Both the position numbers and the translations under genes were made by a program. From Gnetum montanum (lineage: Eukaryota > Streptophyta > Gnetopsida > Gnetales > Gnetaceae), in the NCBI GenBank assembly GCA_015680685.1, contig MNCI01017655.1, positions 318,393 through 382,392 of the forward strand: a stretch of DNA of 64,000 nt. Direction: 5' to 3'. Below, in pieces: positions 13,560-24,744 of this stretch; the first letter of the stretch is position 1, and every line of letters starts with the position of its first letter. The notes beneath the pieces are model-generated. The model searched no databases. It was not told the origin of the DNA and saw nothing but the letters and a program-made list of their open reading frames with translations.

Positions 13560-13900
13560 CTTGGAAATTTCTAGGGAAAGATTTTTGATTCCCAAACATG
13601 CATGAATAGTGCTTATTCAAGCCTTTCCCATGATGATTGGAAAGTTTTCTTTGCAATTGTCAACATGGATCACCAGGAAATCAATAGGATAGGACCACCG
13701 ACAAATAGTGATCACAATGTCCTCTACTAATTTCAAGGAAACAATGATGGATTAATCTTCTAACTCAAGATAACTTTTAGTCTTTTTGAGAGGAGGCAGG
13801 TTCCATGCTTTATACATTTTATTAGATATTAGATTAATACTAGAATTTGAATCTAGAAGAGCTTTGCAAGGCTTATTTCTAGTGATTTGAAGATAAATGA
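13560..13900 (-). pseudogene. Element B aspartic protease, decayed
   Basis: The active-site loop reads ALLDSNSSINLIS on the minus strand (about 13860-13810), so the Asp-Ser-Gly triad has Gly changed to Asn. About 30 codons on comes YLELED-stop-SI, a stop shared in position with copies E, F and G. It continues with WSYPIDFLVIHV and NFPIIMGKA, the flap and second-domain signature. The region between it and the RT (12940-13560) is a decayed linker. Confidence 0.65.
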
Positions 13901-14635
13901 GGGAAATTCTAGGATTAGATAATTTCCTAGGAAGGCAAAGAACTTTGATCTAATCAATTATAACATGGATTAGCATGATAGTATGCACTTTGAAAGGTTT
14001 TTGGTTCAAAGGGGACTTGAGTGGATTGGATGTAGAGGATGAGGAAGAAGCAAGGATTTTTCTTGCATGAGTCTATGAGGGCTTTGTAGGATTGTTGGTT
14101 TTGAAAAATGGTTATTTTTTGGGTTTAGGTTTTGAACCACTTGACTAAGGATTTGGTTGTAAGTTAATAGCCCTGGTAGCATTATGTTGCTACTTCTAGG
14201 CTAGAATTTCATTCTACATTGATGGAGTGGGTAGTAATTTGGTTGATGGTGGAGGGACATGAGCAAAAGGATGAGGAGGATGATAAGGATATGAGGAGTC
14301 CCCTCTTGGAGATGTAGAATAAGCTCTATAGTACTCCATAGGGTAGTAGTGATGTTGAAAAGAAGCATGGATGGAAGAGTTACACAAAGACATGGGTTGC
14401 TAAACATAGTATCCATATGGATCAGGCTATCTATAAGGGTACCACTACCTTGGTGGTGGAATCCCCCACGACTGTGGGTGCTATCATTGATGATACTGCT
14501 TATATGGTTGTGGTAGAGCTCCCTTGGGTAACAAGCTTGTTGTTGTTGGTGGAATTGCCTAGGATTTCCTTGAGGATAAGGCAATCTTTTAGGTGTTTAG
14601 TTTCTTTCCAATTTAGGATTGAGAGCGTACACCCT
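13901..14635 (-). pseudogene. Element B gag C-terminal tail, decayed
   Basis: The frame 14584-14201 on the minus strand begins MPYPQGNPRQFHQQQQ and continues with His/Pro/Gln-rich sequence. It matches the gag tail of element C (17530-17900) and F (37560-37960). It is cut at 14635, where a plus-strand LTR (C) begins head to head, so the capsid part of B is missing. Confidence 0.65.
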
Positions 14636-15455
14636 ATATCAACATGATCCCATCGATGTAGGGTTTGACCTGTTGACGTGTACTCGTCAACGAGGCATCT
14701 TGTTTTTGCCTATAAATGTGCACCTTCTAGCACATTTATGGAATCAAGTCTCATAGTTGTAACAAAGTTCTTGCAATTTTTCTTCCAAAAGTTATAATAT
14801 TTTTCTAAGTGCCCATAGTAGAAGTCAAAGAGTGTATGGATCTTTATTTAAGCACTATTGTACCTAAGCACTTCATTATGTGTAGCAATAAAGATGAGCT
14901 TTCTAGTTAACCTTGCAACACTTGGACTAGATTAATTATTTCTGTAAGCATTTAATATTTTAAGAAATTTTATTTAATATTTTAAGTAATTAAGTAATTT
15001 ATTAAGATAAATTAAATAGTAAATATAAGTTCAACCATTTTGAGCATACATGTAATGTTTGGTGATCCTAGTAATGCTTAACGTTTGGTAACCTAGTGGT
15101 GTTATAAATGTTTAGGATGTGTACAACAAGTGGGAATGGATGCTTATGTTAGGATTAGATAAGTGTTAGCTAGTTGTTAGATTAATTTAGTAATTAAATA
15201 CCTTGATTCATTATTCTTTATTCTTAGGCAATTAGAATATAAAAAGATAAACATGATAAAAAATCATATTCCTCGGTTATACTTAACCATACCCTTGTAC
15301 TCACAAGTGTAACTAGGAAGACAATGATTGCAAAAATTGATTCACCTCCTAGACTAGCATACATAGAAACTTAGAAGTCCTTGGAATTTGACTAGATCAT
15401 GCATACACACTTGTAATTCGTATGGTTGGGCATAGGGTCTACTCACTGCTCATCA
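14636..15455 (+). repeat. Element C 5' LTR (5' end truncated)
   Basis: The sequence runs from within U3 (ATCAACATGATCCCATCG) through a TATA box (GCCTATAAATG near 14710) to the end CTGCTCATCA. It is directly followed by a primer binding site. The U3 start and polypurine context are missing, and it abuts gag B at 14635. The same LTR family is present in inverted orientation at 19282-20149. Confidence 0.75.
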
Positions 15456-15456
15456 T

Positions 15457-15474
15457 TGGTGCCGTTGTCGAGGA
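15457..15474 (+). other. Element C primer binding site, tRNA-Asp type
   Basis: The sequence TGGTGCCGTTGTCGAGGA follows the LTR end after one base. It differs at three positions from the complement of the plant tRNA-Asp 3' end (TGGCGCCGTTGCCGGGGA), with two C-to-T and one G-to-A change, all deamination-type. Confidence 0.8.
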
Positions 15475-15631
15475 CCTTTAGTTAGGTTCATGCACTTTTA
15501 GAACTTAGTGAAAATACTTCACATCATTGGATCAAATCTGAAAGTCACAATCATTCTAATGAAGAAAAATAATTGTAAAAACACACACTATTAATTTTCT
15601 TTTGAATTCAAAATCTCTTCTTCTCATAGGC

Positions 15632-17985
15632 ATGATGGATCAAAACTGTAATTGCCCCAAGAATGCAAAGTGGTATTTACACATCTAGATAAGTTTATGT
15701 TTGATTTCACCTTCATTTTGTATCAAGATGAATAGCTACGGTGGAGAGACATGGAAGGCTAATGTTGTGTTGCTATCCAATTAATTAGTTCTTGGGATGT
15801 TGCTCCAAACCTTGAAGAGGTTCGGCATTCAGGATCTTAATGATGAATATGCTATTCAGGAACATGAATATCAGGGCTATTATCCTATTGAAACACAACA
15901 GAAAAGAGATTGGTAATAAGAGAAACACTATGAAGCTATGAAGGGGAAATATTTTACTAATCCCTTGTTCCTACTAAATCAAAAATATGATGAGGGTCCT
16001 CTCTCTAAGCACATAGACTCACCTCCCCTTGATTCCAGTGAAAGAGGTTTGAACCAAAATCTAGAGTTCACTATAAATAATCCTAGTTCAAGCAAGAATA
16101 GATTCCATGATCATGAAGTGTCCAAAGGTGGGAGTCATGATAGGGACAAGGATAGGCATCATGATGATGATTGTGGTTGTGACCATTTAAGGGGAGGTGG
16201 TAGACATTGCAGTACTAGTCATCCTTTCTCTTCATCGTCATCATCCTCTTTTTCCTCCTCATGCTCCGACCGAAGTTGCAGAGGATGTGTTTGTGATGGA
16301 GGTGACTGGTGGGATAGAAATGATCATGATTGTAGGACCTGTTGGGATGATCAAGATCAGAGGCATGGACATTAAAGGGAGGCCTACCACCATGAGCAAA
16401 GGGATAGCAGAGAGCATCATAAGCACAATGGCCATCACCAAGGACATGACTATGATGAGCCTTTTCTTGAAACTCAAAACATGCTAAACATCATAGAGGT
16501 AGTTAGAATTCCAACAAGGCATGTGAAGGATAGCTGAATAAAGTGGTTGGATATGAACAATATCCCCAAGTTTGAGGGGGGATACAANNNNGGGGGGGGT
16601 GTATAATTTAGATTCAAAAAATCATCTACAAGCCTTTCTTGATGCTTGTGCCTTGTAGAACATAGAAAATGATTGGTAAAAACTTAAGTTATTTCCCAAA
16701 ACACTCATAAAAGAAGCAAAACTTTGGTATTGATCTTTAGAGTCATAATTAATTCATAGATGGGGTATGATACTTGAGCTGTTTAATGATAAATATCAGA
16801 TGTACTCTTAAGTGTCCAACTTGAAAGAGCAAATCCAAGGGTGGCAACAAGGAAAACATGAACCGTTGGATGCAGCCATGGGTTAATATTATTCTCTTTT
16901 GCATAGATGTGCTAGCCATGGTTATTCTCAAAGTGAGTAGCTTTGCCATAACATAGATGGACATTGATTAGAAACATGAAGAATTCTTAAGATCTATACC
17001 TAAGGAAGATTGTCAGAATTAAGAGCCCATTAGATCCAAAGGATCATTGAGCAGGTTGCAAAAGAAGAAGGAGAGCTTAGAAAGAGGAAAAGTGCTAAGG
17101 AGCACAATCAAAATCCTTTCATTAGAAAAAGGAAAGTTTGGTTTGTTGACAATGAAGAGGAGGCACCACATCAAGTGGTGCAGCAAAAAACCTTGTTGAT
17201 CTTGAAATCTATCTCTAAAATTTTGGCTAACGTAGATAAAATGTGAGACTCTTGGATGAAAAGTTTAAGAGACTTTGAAAATTATAGAGGAATCTAAAGA
17301 GAAAAGTAGTGATTGTGATCATAGGCAAAGGAAGGAAGCTGAACATGCCCACCAAAGGGATAAGGGTAAGGGTACTATAGTTGAAGAGGTTATGAAGTTT
17401 AAATTAGATGCTCATGGTGGGTGTGATATTTTCCAATACAAACATTCTAAGGGATGTTGCCCTATTTTATGACACTTGTATGAATTTGGGATACATGATA
17501 TAAATTTTAGATTGGCAAGAAGGCAAGCACCTAGAAGATTACCTTATTCTCAAGGAAATCCTAGGTAGTTCCACTAGCAACAACAAGCTTATTATTCAAG
17601 AGGAGCTCCACCATAACCATGTGAGCAGTATCGACTATGAGGGATGCCACCACCAAGGTAGTAGTACCCTTACAGATAACCTGATCCATATGAGTACTAT
17701 GTTTAGTAACCCATGTCTCTACATGGCTCTTCCAGTCATGCTTCTTTTTAACATCACGACTACCCTTTGGAGCACTATAAAGCTCATTCTCCATCTCCCA
17801 TAGGGGAGTTCTTGTATCCTTATCACTTGTCTCATCCTTCTGCTCATGTCCCTCTACCTTCAATTCAATTACTACATGCTCGATTAATGCCTGCTAAAAT
17901 TCTAGCCTAGCCACAGCAACGTAACTCTATTAGGATCACTAACTTATAGTCTGCTCATTAGCTGAGTGGTTCAAAACCAAGACCC
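15632..17985 (+). pseudogene. Element C gag, decayed
   Basis: The probable start is the ATG at 15632 (MMDQNCNCPKN...), about 160 bases after the primer binding site. The N-terminal half (15938-16375) is charged and low-complexity, with His/Asp/Arg runs followed by a poly-Ser stretch. The middle (16500-17040) aligns with the capsid segment of element F, including a Leu/Trp-rich helix and a Tyr-Gln-Met-Tyr motif, as in Retrotrans_gag proteins. Near 17420-17465 it has GGCDIFQYKHSKGCCP, a variant zinc-knuckle-like motif with its second Cys changed to Phe. A Pro/Gln/Tyr-rich tail follows. Many stops are present. It joins the aORF directly, with no pol between. Confidence 0.75.
16588..16591. other. 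Four-base assembly gap in a G run
   Basis: Four N bases are flanked by G-rich sequence (TTTGAGGGGGGATACAA before, GGGGGGGGTG after). The matching sites in F (AAGGGGGATATAACGCAG) suggest one short G run, so the local sequence is probably misassembled. Confidence 0.9.
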
Positions 17986-17996
17986 CAAAAATGGCC

Positions 17997-19281
17997 ATGA
18001 ATAGGAAGGGACCAAGAGTAGGCCCATGAGCAAATAGAAATCCATGCTACAAATCTCTTCAGGAGGAGCCCAAAGTGGAATTTTTTCAATACATTACCAA
18101 GGAAGTGATAGAAATAGAATAGTCTCATCAATAGGAGGGACTAGAGCCTAGACCAAACCTTGAGGTTACCTTGATGGAGCGTTACCTCAAGAAAATCGCA
18201 AATAAGAAGGTCCAAAAATCAATGCTTCAAGAGTTAAAATTTGGACCTTTCTTGGAGTTTTTACCACCAAAAGTTAAAACTCAACTATAGAACTCTCCCA
18301 TGTGGCCCATAATCACTTCCAGTAGGGAGTGGTACATGGAAGAAACATACCTATTTTAGAACAATCATCAAGCTAGTTCAATAGTTAAGATCAAGGAAAT
18401 TTTAGTATCCTACTTGGTGAAAGAAATTATATAGGCCATTGGGTTACTAGAAACTGGGGCCAACCTTGCTGAAATTCCTTTGTAGGTAGATCCTAGCTTT
18501 AAGAAAGAATTGATGCAGCAGTGTTATGGAGTTGACTGCAAGGAGTTTAGTGCACTATCCATCATGAAATGTGCATATTTTAAGATTGCAACCTTCCACC
18601 TTAATCCCATAATGAGGCCAACCAAGATCACAACATTCTCTACCCATGTGTGTGCTAATCTAAGCGATAGATTCTCAGTCAGCCTTCCATAGTGTATGCA
18701 ATTTAAAGAAAATGAATGTGGAAGGAAGGCATTCCCCTTTCCATGTCTTATTTGGAAATTATGCAAGAAGGAAAGAATAACACACTACACAAATGATGTA
18801 GTACAACATGCTTCATGCATATCTTGGGGGGAGATGATGAAGGATAAAGTGCCTACCAAAGTCATCTAAGAAGAGGAGTAGAAACCACCACCTCCACCAC
18901 CTACTCATGAAACAATGCCAAAATCCCACACTACCCTTGAGCAAATGTGTGAGATCCAAAAGTAGCTTTTGTAGGAGTAGGAGTAGTAAGCAGGAGCAAG
19001 TGGTGGTGATCCATCTGTGTATTGCCTAGTGATGAGCCACCTCAATGAAGTGGCTCAAACCATAAATCAGATGGAAGGAGGTGGGCCAATTTTTTTGGAT
19101 CAAAGAATCAAACTTTCCTTGAGATGAAATCCTAGCACTTGAAAGGTAATAGTATCTCTCTTTCAATAGCAACAATTCCCAGAAATTTCTAGAAATGTTG
19201 CTACTTTTTTGGTGCATTTGGAGGAGGATGAGGGGAAAACTATTTTGGTGATGCAACACCATGGGTAGGAGACCACGACAA
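17997..19281 (+). pseudogene. Element C additional ORF, truncated
   Basis: It starts at ATG 17997 (MNRKGPRVGP), with another in-frame ATG at 17991. The N-terminal part contains ELKFGPFLEFLPPKV, MWPIITSSREWYMEETY and, at 18560-18780, YFKIATFHLNP and FPFPCLIWKLCKK. This is the same domain as in copies A, B, E and G. After a Pro-rich linker near 18890 the frame is cut at 19281, where LTR D begins, so the coiled-coil half is lost. Several TAG stops sit where sister copies have Gln or Trp. Confidence 0.7.
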
Positions 19282-20149
19282 AGTAGATCCTATGCCCACC
19301 CATACGAATCACAAGTGTTTATGATGATCCAATCAAATTCCAAGGACTTCTAGGTTTCTATGTACATTGGTCTTAGAGGTGAATAAACTGTTGCAATCAT
19401 TGTCTTCCCAATTACATTTGTGAGTACAAGGGTATGATTAATTATATATAAGGCATATGACTTTTATGATTGTTATCCTTTATGGTTTTAGTCACATAAG
19501 AATAAAGAATAAAGAATAAGGTAATTAATTGCTAAATTAATCTAACTAACTAACACTTAACTAATCCTAATATAAGCATCCATTCCCACTTGTCGTGCAC
19601 ATCCTAAACACGTATAATGCTACTAGGTTACCAAATGTTTAGTGTTACTGGGATTACCAAGTGTTACACGTATGCTTGAAGTGGTTACACTTATGTTTAT
19701 TATTTAATTTATCTTAATTAATTACTTTAATTACTTAAAACATTAAATAAAATTGCTTAAAGTATTAAATGCTTATAGAAAAATTAATCTAGTCTAAGTG
19801 CTACAAGGTTTGATTAGAAAACTCATCTTTATTACCACACACATTGAAGTGCTCAGGTACAATAGTGCTCAAATAAAGATCTATACACTCTTTGACTCCT
19901 ACTATAGACACTTAGAAAAATATTGTAATTATTGGGAAGAAAAACTGCAAGAACTTCATTACAACTATTTGGCTTGATGCCATAAATTTGGTGGAAGGTG
20001 TACATTTATAGGTAAAAAAAAGGTGCCCCATTGAGGGGTACACATCAACAGGTCAAACCTTGCATTGATAGGATCACATTGATGAGATCTTGTTGATGGG
20101 GTCATGTTGATAGCATCCCATTATTGTGGCTAAATCCTGCAACTCATTA
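19282..20149 (-). repeat. LTR D, minus orientation, lone
   Basis: Read on the minus strand, the LTR starts TAATGAGTTGC near 20149 and passes through ATCAA-rich U3. It has a TATA box (ACCTATAAATG near 20010) and ends at GGCATAGGATCTACT near 19282, about 12 bases short of the family end. It is of the same family as LTR C but inverted. No primer binding site or polypurine tract adjoins it. Plus-strand gag of element E begins at its start side. It is a truncated solo LTR or the result of a rearrangement. Confidence 0.7.
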
Positions 20150-20780
20150 GCATTGAAAATAATAGAAAAGAAGATTGAACAAGCCCTACACTAAAGTAAA
20201 GATAAGAAAAAAAGAAAAAGAAAAAAAGACAATAGGAATGAATAATGTAGAAATAAAGGAAAGGTTGTTGCAGTTGAACAAGTAATAGACTCCAGATCAG
20301 AAGACATAGAATGATGCAAAGTGTGTCACTATGAACATCCTAAGGGATGTTGTCCTATCATGGTCCAGTTATAAGAATCTAGGGCATGTGTATTGAATCC
20401 AAAATTTTTCAAAAAGCAAACACTCAGAAGATTACCTTATCCATAAGGTAACTTTAAATAGATTTATCAACAAACATACTATCTAAGTAGGGTATATCCT
20501 CAGCTACAAGAATAGTATCAACAATAGTTGTAATAACCATAAGCATGGGGAATACCATTGCCAAGGCAACAATATCCATACAGACAACTTGATCTCTATG
20601 GATGCTACCTTTAATGCCCCATCTCTCTAAGGAATACTTCAATTTATGCTTCCTCTTTCTACTACCTACTAGAATATCATCAACCCACTACCTCATGAAT
20701 GGATCAAAATTCTTACATGCCTCAATCAATAGCTAGTTCTTTATCATAGACTCCTAACTGCCTATCGCCAGTGCCATCAC
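20150..20780 (+). pseudogene. Element E gag, C-terminal part before copia insertion
   Basis: Lys/Glu-rich sequence leads to VCHYEHPKGCCPIM near 20320-20360, the same HPKGCC motif as in gag F, C and G. A Leu-Pro-Tyr-Pro and Tyr/Gln-rich tail follows. The capsid part is missing because LTR D lies directly upstream. The last five bases (ATCAC, 20776-20780) are duplicated after the copia element, so gag continues at 26162. Confidence 0.65.
20776..20780. repeat. Copia target-site duplication, left copy (ATCAC)
   Basis: Five bases flank the left LTR and are identical to 26157-26161 after the right LTR. Confidence 0.9.
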
Positions 20781-21260
20781 TGAAGAGTCTAAAGAGCCCT
20801 AGATCTACGAACTAACCTAAAAGGAAATAAAGAACTCTGTTAGAACAAACACACTCCTATGAGACTCTCTTAAATTCTATATGTCTCTTTTATTATTATT
20901 TTCTATATGAATGAATATGTGTTGATACAATTATATAGGCCTTGATCTCCCAGGAATAGATTTGTAGAGATAAGTGTGAATCTCGGAAATCATGGGGATG
21001 ATCCTTATCATCATATTTAAGGATCTTCTTAATATGAGATGTCCTAAACATGGACTGGATAAGAATTACATGAATAGAATATCATCTTTAAAATAGATTA
21101 ATGATCCTTATCATCATATTTAAGTATCTTATTAACATGGGATGTCCTAGACATGGATTGGATAAGAATTACATGAATAGGATCTCATCTTATTTAAAAT
21201 AGATTAATAGATGAGATCTATCTAATTCTATTGTGGAACATCTAGTCATCATATTCAACA
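20781..21260 (-). repeat. Copia 3' LTR
   Basis: On the plus strand it reads TGAAGAGTC...ATTCAACA. It contains a two-unit tandem repeat of period 103 (starting at 21000 and 21103). The polypurine tract (ATGGGGGGGTTTG, minus strand) lies just inside at 21260-21275. Confidence 0.92.
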
Positions 21261-21843
21261 AACCCCCCCATGATGGTAAGAGGTTCCACTCCTAGGAAGT
21301 TTTGAAAAGGCTTAAACTTTGCACAGCTCACAATCTTTGTAAAGGTGTCTACCATTTGTGCTTCAGTTGCACAAGGCTCCATGTTGAGTATGTTATCTTG
21401 GATCAAGCTTCTGAGATGGTGATGCTTGATATTTATGTTCTTGGAATGCCCATGATGAACAGGAGTATGAGCCATTGCAATAGCACTTGTGCTATCACAG
21501 TATAAGTGAATGGGAGGTTTGAGTGTGTATCCCATTTCAGTGAAGACGAAGTGGATCCAAATGGCCTGAGTAGCAGCATTCAATGCAACAATGTATTTTG
21601 CTTCAGCTATTGAGAGGGCAACTGTAGATTTCTTCTTTGATCCCCATGAGATAAGTGATGGATGGAAGAAGAAACAAAAATTAGAAGTTGACTTTTGATC
21701 TTCGAGGTCGCTTTTCTAGTCCGCATCAATGTATCCCCATATCTTGAAATTTGTATGTTGATGATCCCAAAATTTGTTGTAGTTATCAGGTATCGCAATA
21801 TCCATTTTGCAGCTTTCCAATGTGATTCATGTGGATCTTGCAT
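21242..21843 (-). pseudogene. Copia RNase H
   Basis: Two frames (21843-21607 and 21583-21242) encode the end of pol. The second carries HLYCDSTSAIAMAHTPVHH, then KNINIKHHHLRSLIQ and QMVDTFTKI, the classic copia RNase H series including the catalytic Asp of the CDSTSA block. It ends just at the 3' LTR. A frame break separates the two parts. Confidence 0.85.
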
Positions 21844-22059
21844 GAATCAAGAAAGGTAGTTTACAACATATTGGTTATCTGGACGAGTATTAGAGAGATA
21901 CATTAAACTACCAATAAGGGATCTGTATAGTGAAGGGTTGACATAGGGGGATTTGTCATCCTTGGTAAGTTTTGTACCAAGGGCAAGTGGTGTGTCTAAA
22001 GGATTACAATTAATCATGCCAAATTTCTCAATTAAGGATCAGGAAAATTTCATTTGGCA

Positions 22060-22730
22060 TATGGAAATTGATTTTGTTCTTTGGATAACTTGAAAACCCA
22101 AAAAGTATGACATCTTCCCTAAATTAGACATTTCAAATTCCTTTTTCATGGCATTAAGAAAATTATTTCCTAATGAAATTATAGACAAAAAATAGACTAA
22201 ATCATCTACATATAAACAAACACAAATAAAATCATCTCTAGATACCTTTTTGTATATTGTTGTTTGGGACTAAAGATTGGTGAAGCCTTCTTACATGAAA
22301 AATGCATGAATACATGCATACCATGCACGTGGAGCTTGCTTAAGGCTGTATAATGCTTTATGGAGCTTGTAAACATGATTTTTTTTTCCTTCATCAATGA
22401 AGCTCAGTGGTTGTTCCACATAAACTTCTTCATTAAGAATGCCACTGAGAAATGCAAAAGCCACATCTAGTTGATAAACCATGTAGCCAGCTTGTGCAGC
22501 AATGGCAAGAAAGATTCTCACGGATTTCATCCGTGAAATAGGAGCAAAGTTATCATCAAAGTCTCTACCTTGTTGTTGGAGATAGCCTTTGGCAACTAGG
22601 TGAGCTTTGAATTTTTCTATTTCATCATATTGATTTCTCTTAAGTTTAAATATCCATTTTAAACCAATATTAGGCTTACCAGACGAATGAGGAACTAGGC
22701 TCCAAGTGTTGTTTTTATTAATTTGATGTA
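22060..22730 (-). pseudogene. Copia reverse transcriptase
   Basis: The frame 22530-22291 contains YQLDVAFAFLSGILNEEVYV and KLHKALYSLKQAPRAWY, canonical copia RT (normally DVKTAFLNG). The catalytic YVDD is intact at 22212-22201 but in a different frame, so there is at least one frameshift. Upstream, fingers sequence is visible to about 22730. The element could not make a continuous enzyme. Confidence 0.87.
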
Positions 22731-23203
22731 GCTATTTCTCCATGGAATCAATCCAACGATTATCTTGTGTAGCTTCAATGATTGTGGATGGTTCCATTAA
22801 ACCATCATCGCTCCCCCCCCATTGGTGTAAGTAGCACAAAAAATTCATCATCCATCATAGTGAAAAGAGCATTTTCAATAGATTCCACATTATGGGTTGG
22901 TGAAGTAGTGTCTCCATGAAAGTGAGTTCTTGTCATGCACTGTGTAAAATTTGTATCTAGCATATTGGAGGCTGGATGATATTGAGCTAGCTAAGAGTTG
23001 GTTGGACTTTACTAGGAGGTGGACATTGTTGAGGTAGAAGGTGTTGTAGATGAAATGATTTGAGAAGGAATTGATGTAGAGGTATGCCCTTGAAGAGGAA
23101 ATGAAAGTTGAGGATGGTGCTGCATTGGATGACCATGCCAGGGTTGTGTATGCTATGGTAATCGTTGGTTTATTACTACCACAGATCCATGTCTTGAATT
23201 GAC

Positions 23204-23326
23204 AGCAACAGGTACATTTTTGGTAGCAAAAATAGGCACATTTTTCGTAGTAGCAGCAGGCACATTTTTGGCAGCAGAAATAGGCACGTTTTTGGCAACA
23301 GAAATAGGCACATTTTTGGTAGCAAT
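23204..23326 (-). repeat. Five-unit tandem repeat within copia pol (KNVP units)
   Basis: In the hinge between integrase and RT the translated frame repeats a KNVP unit five times with an Ala/Thr/Ile-rich spacer, period 8-9 codons (about 24-27 bases). It lies in the normally variable linker of copia pol. Confidence 0.85.
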
Positions 23327-23479
23327 AGAAAAGTGAGGAGAAACAACACTGTGAATGTCCATGCTGTTATAATGTTGAAACGTTTCTTCCATAAAGTTTA
23401 TGTCACATGAATCAACCACATTTTTATTTGCAACATCATAGCACTTGTATGCTTTGGAATTTGCACAATATTCCACAAA

Positions 23480-24480
23480 AATACATGGCTGTCCCTATTT
23501 ATCTAGCTTTTTTCTTTTTTGTATTGGAATTTGAATGTAGCATGGTGAACCAAAAATTTTCAAATGAGAGATATTTGGTGAATATCTATTCCATAATTCA
23601 TATGGAGTTTTATTTTGAATTGATCTTGATGGCACCCTATTTAAAATATATATTGATGTTGCACAAGCTTCTGCCCAAAATTTATTCTCCAAACTTGACA
23701 TTTGAAGTAGACACCTTGCCATTTCAACCATAGTTCTCTTCTTTCTCTCAGCAATACCATTTTTTTGAGGTGTGAATGATGTGGTTTTTTGATGAATAAT
23801 CCATCTTTTCTTGCAAAATTCATCAAACTCAATTGATAAAAATTCACCACCATGATTTGTCCAAATTTTCTTAATTGAATTACCACTTTGATTTTCTACT
23901 TCCACCTTGAATTCTTTAAAAAATCCCAATGTTTAATCTTTTCATTTCATAAAATACCCCCAAGAAAATCATGAAAAATCATCCACTATGATTAACATAT
24001 ATCAATTTTTACCTAGGCTCAATTTTTGCATGGGACTACATAAATCCATATGAACTAGATCTAATTTTTCTTGAGATCCATGTTCTTTTCTAGGGAATGG
24101 TAACCTTGTAATTTTTCCTAGCTGACATATGCCACAATCATGATTATCTAGCAAAGAAAATTTTGGCATACCTCTTACAATTTCTCCTTTTTGCATGTGG
24201 TCCATTGAGCCAAAGTTGGCATGTCCTAACCAAGCATGTCATAACCATGCTATGTCTTTAGTGACAGTGAGATAATGAACATCCTTTTGCATCTGAACTT
24301 GTACATTTGATTCTTGCTTATAGGGATAATTACAATACCTTTATCATCATCAACCTTAGAAATTTTACAAACATCTTTTTCAAATTCAACATGATACCCA
24401 TTGCGACATAATTTCCCCACACTTAATAAATTCTTTGAAAGATCTGGAACAAAATAGATATGGGAAATAACATATTTGTT
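23480..24480 (-). pseudogene. Copia GAG-pre-integrase and integrase
   Basis: The H2C2 zinc region appears in 24205-24002 (HDCGICQLGKITRLPFP). The catalytic core follows: IIVDDFS near 23985, then IWTNHGGEFLSIEFDEFC, then FTPQKNGIAERKKRTMVEMAR, and a GKD/GR-like tail (KTPYELWN). The second catalytic Asp is Asn (TNHGGEF, normally TDNGGEF or SDRGGEF). The Glu in NGIAER is kept. Stops separate the pre-integrase and core frames. Confidence 0.87.
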
Positions 24481-24744
24481 ACCTTGAGTTGTTGTGAAGG
24501 CAAGTGATCCAATCCCGAAAATGGTTAACTTCTTCACATTACCTATGGTTACCTCTCCATCATATTTTTCCAAGCTTGAGAACAATTTCTTATTCCTTGT
24601 CATATGATTGCTACATCCACCATCAACATACCAAATGTTGTTGTTGTTGCTAGCATCTAGTACCTTTGTAGAGATTAAGAGTTGATCTTTCTCCTTTTCA
24701 ATATAAGATAATTTCTCACCTTTTTGTTGATCTTCATGTTCTAC
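24481..24744 (-). pseudogene. Copia aspartic protease
   Basis: This lies within the long frame 25095-24250. The active site is WYVDGGCSNHMT near 24624 (consensus WxxDSGASxHMT), so Asp is present but Ser is replaced by Gly and Ala by Cys. A flap-like GIGSLAFTT and the VPDLSKNLLSVGKL block follow, which lead into the pre-integrase domain. Confidence 0.85.

Noticed and set aside
16197-16487. Overlapping frames in the low-complexity part of gag C
   Set aside because: They are alternative-frame readings of the His/Asp/Ser-rich gag segment.
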